Below, piece after piece: positions 44,952 to 52,191 of a stretch of DNA of 64,000 nucleotides (position 1 is the first letter of the stretch; each line of letters begins with the position of its first letter). The stretch lies in the NCBI RefSeq assembly GCF_007751035.1, contig NZ_CP036433.1, positions 962,437 to 1,026,436 of the forward strand. The letters run 5' to 3'. Below the pieces are notes generated by a model, which saw nothing but the letters and a program-made list of their open reading frames with translations, had not been told where the DNA came from and searched no databases. The position numbers were made by a program, and so were the translations under genes. This DNA is from Lignipirellula cremea. GTDB taxonomy: Bacteria; Planctomycetota; Planctomycetia; Pirellulales; Pirellulaceae.

Positions 44952-46969
44952 ACCGACGGTCTCGCCCGCAACCGCCCGACCGCCCGACTGCTGTTGAACC
45001 TCTCCCGTCCGTTTCGCCCGGCGAAGCGATCGTGCGTTGTTTGTCCCCTTTCGCCACGGCCGTTTGCCTGGCCGTGCTGCTGGCGATCGGGTGGTTTGCT
45101 TATGCGGGCGCTCTGGACGGCGACTTTCTGTTTGACGATGAAAAGCATCTGGAGCATCCGGAGCTACGTTTTCCGACGGCCTTCAGCTGGATCAGGCCGC
45201 GGCCCCGACTGGTGGTCGACGCCACGCTGGAACTGAACCGCGCGCTGGGGGGCGAGGCGCCGTTTGGCTACCACCTGTTCAATGTGGGCGTGCACCTGGC
45301 GACCGGGGTGCTGCTGTTTCTGCTGGTGCGGCGGACGTTGCGGTCGCCCGTTTGCCGGGTGACTGCAGATCGCGGCACGGCTTTGGCGTTTGCCTGTGCG
45401 GCGATCTGGCTGGCGCATCCGCTTGCGACCCAGGCGGTGACATATGTGATTCAGCGGAGCGAATCGCTAATGGCGATGTTCTTTCTGTTGTTCCTGTACG
45501 CCGTTTCGCAGAGTGAGCCGGCGCTCGATGCGACGCCTTCTGCTGGCGGGCGAGGCCGCAAAGTTTGGTGGCTGATCATGGCGGCGGTCGCTTTCTTTCT
45601 GGGGCTGCACAGCAAGGCCGTCATGGTGGCGGCTTTTCCGGTCGCTCTGCTGTATGACCGCATTTTTCTAGTCGATCGCACGGCCGATCTGTGGCGGAAG
45701 CGAGGCGCTCTTTATGGCGGCATGCTGGTCGTGGGGCTGGTGGCGGCCGGCTGGCTGGCGGCCACGCTGCAGGGCGTGCCGGGCATGAATGTCGGTTTAA
45801 GCGGCGCGGCTGTTTCGCCGGGGACCTACGCGTTAACCCAGACCGGCGTGATCCTGCATTATGTGCGACTGGCGCTGGTTCCGTGGCCGCTGTGTTTTGA
45901 TTACGGCTGGCCCGCGGCGACGCTCGCGCAGGCATGGCCGTCCTGTCTGGCGGTGCTGGCGTTGCTGTTGTTGACGGGCCTCGCGTTGTGGAAGGTTCCG
46001 CCTTTCGGTTTTCTGGCGGCGACGTTCTTCCTGATTCTGGCTCCTACTTCGAGCCTGGCGCCGATCAAGGATCTGGCGGTTGAGCATCGCATGTACCTGC
46101 CGCTGGCGGCGCTCGTGTGCCTGGCCGTGCTGGCGGCGGACGCCCTCTGGCGAAAGCTTTTTATCGTGGACGGATCAGTCGCCGCGGACGGACCGAGTCG
46201 GTTCCTGGCGGCGGCTCCGTTGGCGGTGCTGGTCCTGCTGGTGATCGGCCTGGGGATGCTCACCCGGCAGCGGAACGAGGACTACCAGTCCAGCATCTCT
46301 CTCTGGGCGGCGACCATCAGGACGGCTCCGCAGAATGGCCGCGCCTGGCATAACCTGGCCCTGGCGCTGGAGAAAAATGGGGACGACCAGGCAGCGGTCG
46401 CGGTCGCGCGGAAGTGGCTGGAGACTTGCCAGGCAGACCAGCGCCCGACGGGCGAGTGCCGCTTGCTGCTGGGAGAGCTGTTCACCCGGCAGCAGCGGTT
46501 GGTAGCGGCCGGGCAACAGCTTGCGCTGGCCATTGAGGAGCTGGAGGAGGCTCCGCCTACGCCGGAAAATCAAGAGAACCTGGGCTTCGCGCATGGCAGT
46601 CTGGGCGTGCTGTGCGATCAGGAAATCCAGCAACAGGTCGCGCTGATGCAGCAGACGCCCAACCCGGACCTGGTCGCCCTGGAAGGTTTCTTCCAGCAGA
46701 AGCTGGAGCAGGCGGCCGGGCATTACCGGCAGGCAATCGCCTTGCGGCCGGGCGACCCCCAAACGCATGCCATGCTCGGCCAGGTGTTGGCGCATCAGCA
46801 GAAACCGCAGGAAGCGATCGAGCAGTTCCGGCAGGCCGTGGCGCTGTCGTCCCACTCGCCCGCTCCACACTACGACCTGGCTGTGCTGCTGGAGCAAGTC
46901 GGCGAGAAAGAACAGGCGGCGGTGCATTTCGAACGGGCCCGCACCCTCCAGGCCGCAGCTCCCCGCTAA
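44948..46969 (+). CDS. TMTC-like membrane glycosyltransferase with TPR domain
   Basis: 673 residues. Residues ~30-440 form a polytopic membrane domain of about ten helices. The first outer loop carries FLFDDEKHLEHPE (D63-D64-E65), the acidic GT-C catalytic pattern, followed by GYHLFNVGVHLATGVLLF. Similar order is found in the eukaryotic O-mannosyltransferases TMTC1-4 (DUF1736) and bacterial relatives. The C-terminal ~230 residues are TPRs (AWHNLALALEKNGDDQAAVA, AHYRQAIALRPGDPQTHAML, AIEQFRQAVALSSHSPAPHY) facing outside, which could present protein acceptors. With the GT2 and DUF2304-like genes it suggests lipid-linked protein O-glycosylation. The sugar and acceptor are unknown. Confidence 0.8.
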   Translation: MNRRSRPQPPDRPTAVEPLPSVSPGEAIVRCLSPFATAVCLAVLLAIGWFAYAGALDGDFLFDDEKHLEHPELRFPTAFSWIRPRPRLVVDATLELNRALGGEAPFGYHLFNVGVHLATGVLLFLLVRRTLRSPVCRVTADRGTALAFACAAIWLAHPLATQAVTYVIQRSESLMAMFFLLFLYAVSQSEPALDATPSAGGRGRKVWWLIMAAVAFFLGLHSKAVMVAAFPVALLYDRIFLVDRTADLWRKRGALYGGMLVVGLVAAGWLAATLQGVPGMNVGLSGAAVSPGTYALTQTGVILHYVRLALVPWPLCFDYGWPAATLAQAWPSCLAVLALLLLTGLALWKVPPFGFLAATFFLILAPTSSLAPIKDLAVEHRMYLPLAALVCLAVLAADALWRKLFIVDGSVAADGPSRFLAAAPLAVLVLLVIGLGMLTRQRNEDYQSSISLWAATIRTAPQNGRAWHNLALALEKNGDDQAAVAVARKWLETCQADQRPTGECRLLLGELFTRQQRLVAAGQQLALAIEELEEAPPTPENQENLGFAHGSLGVLCDQEIQQQVALMQQTPNPDLVALEGFFQQKLEQAAGHYRQAIALRPGDPQTHAMLGQVLAHQQKPQEAIEQFRQAVALSSHSPAPHYDLAVLLEQVGEKEQAAVHFERARTLQAAAPR

Positions 46970-47151
46970 CACCCGCGTCGCCAGTGCGGGCAACGTGGGA
47001 CATGTTGTCAGCTGGACCCCTGCTCCCTGCCTTTCAAGGCATGGCGTCACAAACTGGCTTGCAAGTCCACTTCGAATTGCCAGATAATGGAGGATCCCAC
47101 TTGCTCAGCATGGCGGGATTAAGTTTATAAACCTGGAAGTGGATTGACCAA

Positions 47152-47817
47152 ATGAGAAGAGGTATGCTTGCGAGGAAGCTGGCGGTTATTCTTTTACTGC
47201 TTTTGGCATCCTGGGGCGATTGCGCCGAGTCAGTCTGTGAGGTGTCTGGGGTTTCCCGAGGCAAAGGCAAGGACTATCAATGTGTGTTCTCATTAAAATT
47301 AACAAACCACCGTGACCATCCTGCCTGGTTTCTGCTGTCGTCCGCCAATGAAGTTTTGTCGTTTAATGGAGAGTTCCCGTCTTTCGCGCGAGGCGATCTC
47401 GAGGCACTCTACGTTTTCGAATACGATACAGCAATAGACAGAACGACGCGAAACGGCAAACTCTTTTTGCTCTCATACCATGGTAAAGGAGCTGGATGTA
47501 GTTTTCGTGCCTTATTGCTTCCTGCTAAGTCCTGGTTGACGCTTGCCAATTTCGCATCAGCTTCAACGATAGGTCCACCACGGTTTTTTGATGTTTGGGA
47601 AGTACGCACACTGCGTGTAAATGGCGATATTGCCATGAATGATTTTTTACAATTCAATGTTCAATCCACCCCTGATTCGATAGCAAAATCCCATCTCGCT
47701 GGTGGCAGGACGAAAGCGGTTCCGCGCGAGGTCGCAATTGCTAACATCCGAGCTGAAGTCTTGCGCCGAGAAATCGTCGTGCTGCCACTTCCTGACGTTA
47801 GGAACGAGGGGAAATAA
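47152..47817 (+). CDS. Secreted protein of unknown function, 3' end altered by a MITE
   Basis: 221 residues, beginning with a signal peptide (LARKLAVILLLLLASWGDCA). I do not recognise a family. The body looks beta-rich with conserved-looking cysteines (ESVCEVSG, YQCVFSL, GAGCSFRAL) and is more AT-rich than most of the window. The last residues and the TAA come from the terminal repeat of the MITE at 47801. Removing the element and one TTA duplication restores PLPDVNR and a TGA at 48198-48200, so the native product was 218 residues. The insertion thus changes only the last two residues and may be harmless. Confidence 0.6.
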   Translation: MRRGMLARKLAVILLLLLASWGDCAESVCEVSGVSRGKGKDYQCVFSLKLTNHRDHPAWFLLSSANEVLSFNGEFPSFARGDLEALYVFEYDTAIDRTTRNGKLFLLSYHGKGAGCSFRALLLPAKSWLTLANFASASTIGPPRFFDVWEVRTLRVNGDIAMNDFLQFNVQSTPDSIAKSHLAGGRTKAVPREVAIANIRAEVLRREIVVLPLPDVRNEGK

Positions 47818-48189
47818 CTTCGGTTTTGTATAACACCGAGGACGTTGCGGAAAGCGACCCGCTTGAAATCGCGTCGCGACCTGTGCCGAAAAATCCAGTC
47901 TGGCCGACTTCATCAAGGACAATCCGCTGCCGACCGTCCCTTTGCGCCTTCGCGCCTTCGCGTGAGATCCTCTTCGTGACAGAACCGCCAATCCGTCCTT
48001 GAACGGCGAGAAGACAAAACGAGCCGGTGGAAGAATTTCCCTCGCGTCAATGGGGACTCACGCCAAGGCGCGAAGGCGCAAAGAAGGATGAAGAGGTGTG
48101 AGAATAAATTGGCCGCGACCCTGGGGGATGTCGCGTTTCAGACTCCGACCAGATGGGGGAAATGGCCGAAGTTATTTTTCCCCGACTCC
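47801..48189. mobile_element. 389-bp MITE (copy A) with ISAzo13-type ends
   Basis: The left end is GGAACGAGGGGAAATAACTT followed by CGG. The right end, reverse-complemented, is GGAGTCGGGGAAAAATAACT followed by TCGG. Both match the ends of the insertion sequence at 14308. TTA flanks both sides (47798-47800 and 48190-48192). There is no transposase. The interior includes a 27-base inverted repeat with one mismatch (47940-47966 and 48057-48083, core TTTGCGCCTTCGCGCCTT), which could form a long hairpin. A second, nearly identical copy is inverted at 51341-51723. The subterminal CGGTTTTGTATA is also shared with the 101-bp element and approximately with the insertion sequence. Confidence 0.88.
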
Positions 48190-48281
48190 TTAATCGGTGA
48201 AAACAGGGCCGCCCAAGTTTTCCCCGTGTGGGCCAATCAAGGAATGTCGCCATTCTCAGCCGTACAGAAGACCTGCTCACC

Positions 48282-49031
48282 ATGACAAAGAAGGCGTTTG
48301 ATCCAACGGAAACTCGCAACTTGTTGCTCAGTGATCTTGGGTACGAATGGCAATTACAGCGGAGTTTCGAGGAATCCAAGGACTGCGGAGGATTATCTTC
48401 CAGTGCACATGCCGATCTTGGGACAGCGATCGAGTGCATCCTCGTCGGCCTTGGCGATCCTGCGTTTCAACTTTTAGTAAAGGCCCAGAATTGGGCGACA
48501 GAGGCGATCGCCAGCGAGAAGGAGACTGCGAACTGGATGACGTTTCAAACTCTAGCGATGAGCGATTGGCTTCTGGAGAATCGGCACAATCTGGACCTCT
48601 ATCAGGAGTTTATCGTTCAGCTTGACCGTTCTTTGGAAAGCCCGGCGATCGCGAATGATGCGGTCAATGTGTCTCTGGCACTGCAGGCGTTCGTAGATGG
48701 TGGAGCCTTGGAACGAGTCCGGCAGGTGTTCGAACGAACGGCAAAGCTCGTAGAACCGAGCAATCTCAGCCAGATACGCAACGAAGCGCAACTGTGCCTG
48801 GTGATTGCACGACATCGCTTGGGAATTGGTTATACAAAAGAAGAGGTGGACGCTGCCTGTGACAAGTTCCTGTTGAAGAGCATGGGCAAGTGGTTAAGGG
48901 ACGGTCATTTAGTTCGTGCGGCTGAGTGGATGAAGATCATCTGGGGAAACTTTGGTGAGGCGAATCTTCCTCCCAATGAGATCGTCTTGAAGTGCTACGG
49001 CTATCTCCTCGATTGCCGCCGTCCATTTTGA
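48282..49031 (+). CDS. Protein of unknown function, all-helical
   Basis: 249 residues from the ATG at 48282. No family is recognised. The sequence looks entirely alpha-helical and cytoplasmic, without a signal peptide or membrane segment, with segments such as AIECILVGLGDPAFQLLVKA, WMTFQTLAMSDWLLEN and ALERVRQVFERTAKLV that resemble helical-repeat pairs. It lies directly after MITE copy A in the AT-richer accessory stretch. A GTGGGCCAATCAAGGAATG motif about 50 bases upstream recurs in similar form upstream of the WD40 pseudogene (50795-50820). Confidence 0.6.
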   Translation: MTKKAFDPTETRNLLLSDLGYEWQLQRSFEESKDCGGLSSSAHADLGTAIECILVGLGDPAFQLLVKAQNWATEAIASEKETANWMTFQTLAMSDWLLENRHNLDLYQEFIVQLDRSLESPAIANDAVNVSLALQAFVDGGALERVRQVFERTAKLVEPSNLSQIRNEAQLCLVIARHRLGIGYTKEEVDAACDKFLLKSMGKWLRDGHLVRAAEWMKIIWGNFGEANLPPNEIVLKCYGYLLDCRRPF

Positions 49032-49890
49032 CTCGGACCGGCGAATGCACGGCCAGCCGGAGATTGGGCGATAGGGCGTTGGCGTCGCTTTTCTGGCTGC
49101 CTTTTGTGCGTTCCGGTAGTCTGTCCAGAAGGTAACCCCTGGGTCAGGAAGAGATTGAGGCCCGCTATTGATCGGCGCGAATTCGCGCGCCTGGACTTTG
49201 CCAGAACGTCGCCATGACACGATTCTCAGCGAGCTGGAAAGTGGGACCAAAAACCGACACGCCCCTCAATGGAATGGTTTTCCCGCCCCTGATCGAGTCG
49301 CTCGCGTGCGGCAAGTCACGCCGGGAGAATTCGGTTGATTTGGCCAGGCGAGACTCCTATCTTTCTTTCGAGGTTTCCCGCTCCTCTTTGATTGCGCTCG
49401 GGCGTTCGATTTCCATGGCCCTCCACCTGTCGTACGGGCATCTTCCCGCAGCCTTTTCGGCCGTCGGTCTCCGGCGAGAGTCGACGCTGCCCGGCCTGAC
49501 GCAAGCGCGGTAACGGCTGACAATTGCCGTTGATGCGTCAACGAGGAGGAGGCGAAAGGCTCGGCAAAGCGAAGAATTTGCGATCTGATACCACGCTTCT
49601 TGTCCCCACGCATTGGAAATGGAGCCGCCCCGGCTTTGCCAGTGGGGGCCGGAAAATGTTTGGCCTCGCTTGCTGGTTTCGGAACTGGCAAGCCAAATCG
49701 TTGCTGCAGTTGTTAGCGAGGGCTACATTTTTGGAAGACCCTTGATCGTCGTGCTGACGAGCGCAGGATCTGGAAAATCCGACGGATCGGGGACGCCCGC
49801 TTTGTTCTGAAACCCCAGGTCTTTGGGGTTTACTCGGATGCCACAAAATCGTGCATCCTTCTTCTCTTCTCTTTTCTGGAGGCCCATTCG
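49032..49890. other. Gene-poor stretch with dispersed repeats
   Basis: No convincing gene lies in these ~860 bases; the open frames have poor composition and no start signals. A hairpin AAACCCC...GGGGTTT (49810-49831) lies about 60 bases before the next gene. TTTGCCAG motifs at about 49199 and 49634 recur near 50790 and 52066. A 32-base repeat shared with 52091-52122 is listed separately. The stretch may hold the remains of decayed genes. Confidence 0.4.
49569..49600 (+). repeat. 32-bp dispersed repeat, second copy at 52091-52122
   Basis: The two copies agree at 29 of 32 positions and share GATACCACGCTTCT exactly. One lies in the gene-poor stretch, the other at the end of the WD40 pseudogene region. 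Both follow a TTTGCCAG-type or GCAAAGCGAAG motif. The nature of the repeat is unknown. Confidence 0.6.
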
Positions 49891-50544
49891 ATGGCGTCTA
49901 TTTTGCGTTCGCGTTTTGCACTGGTCTCGCTGCTAACGGTTGTGGTCGTCGCGGGTATTGCCGTGGCAGGCAACGGCAACGGTCAGAACGCCTTGAAGAG
50001 CCTGGCTCAAGCACTGAAACAGGAGGTGAATTCCAATCCGGAATTCGATCCGACGGGCAACACCGCTCTGGCTCAAGAGGTCCGCGCTACTTTTATCGTG
50101 AAGTCGATTCTACCGGTGGCGATTGTGGCTCAGGCGCCGGTCGACGGTCAGAACTTTCCGGAAGGGGCAGCCGTAACGTTCCACCTGCAGTTGGAGAACT
50201 GGCTGTGGGATCCTTCCAGGGCGACCAGCGCCGGTTCTGCATACGCCAACGGCAATAACGAGCCGAACATCGGCCACTTGCACGGCTGGCTGTACGAACT
50301 GACATCAGGCGATCTGGTGCGATTTTACGGCGCCAACCTGAATGGCGCTGTGACGTACGATGCGGTGACGGGCGACCTGTTCTTCACGCAAAATGGTCTG
50401 GAGCCCGGCGTCTACAAGATGTACTTTCAGGCGCAAAACAACGACCATACCGCCCAGGCCGTTCCCGCGGCGCCCAACCTGCCGGCAATGGAAACGGTCG
50501 TGTTCACAGTCGGCGACGCCTCGCTGGAAGACCTGCAACCCTAG
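49891..50544 (+). CDS. Secreted protein of unknown function
   Basis: 217 residues. ATG at 49891 has GGAGG 8 bases upstream. A signal peptide (RFALVSLLTVVVVAGIAVAG) precedes a Gly/Asn-rich start and a beta-rich domain. The APVDGQNFPEGAAVTFHLQL and PGVYKMYFQAQNNDHT segments look like an immunoglobulin-like or cadherin-like sandwich. No family is recognised. The TAG stop lies exactly at the edge of a possible small inverted-repeat element (50541-50673), so the stop may be part of that element. Confidence 0.65.
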   Translation: MASILRSRFALVSLLTVVVVAGIAVAGNGNGQNALKSLAQALKQEVNSNPEFDPTGNTALAQEVRATFIVKSILPVAIVAQAPVDGQNFPEGAAVTFHLQLENWLWDPSRATSAGSAYANGNNEPNIGHLHGWLYELTSGDLVRFYGANLNGAVTYDAVTGDLFFTQNGLEPGVYKMYFQAQNNDHTAQAVPAAPNLPAMETVVFTVGDASLEDLQP

Positions 50545-50673
50545 TGCTGCGTCAAGGGAAAGAGTTCGGGTTCTTCCAATTAGCCGTTTTGGCGATAGCC
50601 ACGGTTAACTAAAAGGAACAGCGGCTCGCGCGAAAATGGCCAAACCTAAAATTGAAACTTGACGCAACCCTAG
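50541..50673. repeat. Possible 133-bp element with CTAG...TGCGTCAAG ends
   Basis: CTAGTGCTGCGTCAAG (50541-50556) matches the reverse complement of CTTGACGCAACCCTAG (50658-50673) at 13 of 16 positions. A direct repeat GCAACCCTAG occurs at both ends (50535-50544 and 50664-50673). The interior is non-coding. This has the form of a second, unrelated miniature inverted-repeat element that landed at the end of the upstream gene, but only one copy is visible. Confidence 0.4.
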
Positions 50674-50708
50674 ATCGCCTCTCCAAGGAAATTTCGCCAG
50701 CCCAGACA

Positions 50709-50750
50709 GGAATCACGTCGCCGGGGCGTGATTCCTCCAGAGGAGGAATC
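50709..50750 (+). promoter_or_regulatory. Overlapping, mutually exclusive hairpins before the WD40 pseudogene
   Basis: GGAATCACG (50709-50717) pairs with CGTGATTCC (50727-50735). GATTCCTCC (50730-50738) pairs with GGAGGAATC (50742-50750) around a 3-base loop. Both stems are perfect 9-mers and share GATTCC, so only one can form. The arrangement is attenuator-like and lies about 140 bases upstream of the WD40 reading frame. The rest of 50674-50889 holds a GTGGGCCAGTCAAGGATGG motif also found near 48227. Confidence 0.35.
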
Positions 50751-50889
50751 GGGAGTTGAATGCACCTGAAAAAGAAGCCCGTCAAACTTTGCCAGCGTGG
50801 GCCAGTCAAGGATGGCCACACTTGCTGCCGTATGTAAACTTAAGGTTTCGCAAGTGAGTTCAATAGTATGAAACCGAAGGAAATGGGCC

Positions 50890-52191
50890 ATGCGCTCTTT
50901 GATTCTCGTATTCATGATCCTCGGACTTACAGGCGGTTTCCGCCTCGAGGGAGGCCATGGAAAGCCGAGCAGGATGGCGGGGCGTGACAAATGCCTGGTT
51001 TTTGCGATAGCCTTTTCACCGGATGGTCAGCAAGTCGGTTCGGGTGACGGTTCGGGAAAGATAACTTTCCGAGCTCTCGATTCGGTAGAAGTAAAAAGTT
51101 CGCACCCATTGCATGAGGGGAAGATTTGTTCCATCGAGTTCTCGCGTATTGGACAATTCCTGGCAACCGCAAGAGCCGACGGTAAGGTCGTAATTTTCGG
51201 CATCAGGGAAATGAAGATTCGCAGGGTGATTGACGCTGGCGATAGCCAAGGATTCGCGCGCTTATCGCCAGACGGAAAATCGGTGGCGACCGCAACCAAA
51301 TTGTTCTTCACTCTTGGGGATGTCAAGCTCTGGGATGTTGGGAGTCGGGGAAAAATAACTTCGGCTATTTCCCCCATCTGGTCGCAGTCTGAAACGCGAC
51401 ATCCCCCAGGGTCGCGGCCAATTTATTCTCACGCCATTTCATCCTTCTTTGCGCCTTTGCGTGAGTGCCCATTTACGCGAGGGAAATTTTTGAACCGGCT
51501 CGTTTTGTCTTCTCGCCGTTCAAGGACGGATTGGCGGTTCTGTCGCGAAGAGGATCTCACGCAAAGGCGCGAAGGCGCAAAGGGCCGGTCGGCAGCGGAT
51601 CGTCCTTGATGAAGTCGGCCAGACTGGCTCTTTCGGCACAGGTCACGACGTGATTTCAAGCAGGCTCGCTTTCCGCAACGTCCTCGGTGTTATACAAAAC
51701 CGAAGTTATTTTCCCCTCGTTCCTTGATACAGGAAAGCTGATCCATCAGTTTCCACGTGAGACGGTAACGAAAGACGTTCTCTTCGTCTGAGGCTTCAGC
51801 TCTCGGGTCACATGGCTTTTTAACGGGCGTATGCTTTTTACCGAATTCGAAACGCCTCATGACGAGTGCATTGGACGGAACGGTCAAGTTATGGGACTTC
51901 GATGAAGGAACCTGCATTTCGTCCAAGCGGATCCACAGAGAAGGAATTATTGCTGTATCGCTAAGTCCCGATGGCGCATGTCTGGTAACTTCGGATCTGA
52001 CCGGAGAGATTCTGTTCCGTCAGACCAAGAATTTGTTTCAGAATGGAAAAGGGGGACCCCAGACTTTGCCAGTGCGTTCTGCCCGGCAACGCGAAGAAAT
52101 GGCGATCGGATACCACGCTTCTATCGCCTCACGTGGCTTTGCTGTTCGACCGCCGCGTTGGCTCAGGGCTGGACGGGGACGTGATAGTTGA
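50890..52191 (+). pseudogene. WD40-repeat protein gene, broken by a MITE and a frameshift
   Basis: The frame opens at an ATG with AAGGA 8 bases upstream and encodes WD40 blades: FAIAFSPDGQQVGSGDGSG, ICSIEFSRIGQFLATARADG and ARLSPDGKSVATAT, up to VKLWDV. There MITE copy B (51341-51723) interrupts; without it the frame reads VKLWDVDTGKLIHQFPRET as expected for a blade. It then hits TGA at 51789-51791, because the rest of the propeller (FLPNSKRLMTSALDGTVKLWDF, VSLSPDGACLVTSDLTGE) lies in another frame. So a frameshift near 51780 has also occurred. The gene is dead twice over. It converges with, and slightly overlaps, the 880-residue gene. Confidence 0.82.
51341..51723. mobile_element. 383-bp MITE (copy B), inverted relative to copy A
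   Basis: The ends are GGAGTCGGGGAAAAATAACT (left, then TCGG) and, reverse-complemented, GGAACGAGGGGAAAATAACT (right). TTG flanks both sides (51338-51340 and 51724-51726). Its interior matches copy A at 47801-48189 in the opposite direction, at roughly nine in ten positions by eye. The TTTGCGCC-rich inverted repeat is present, but one arm is shortened. It sits inside the second WD40-type gene of the window. Confidence 0.88.

Noticed and set aside
49214-49513. Possible 99-residue gene in the gene-poor stretch
   Set aside because: No ribosome site, no domain and composition like non-coding sequence; frames on both strands are equally open.
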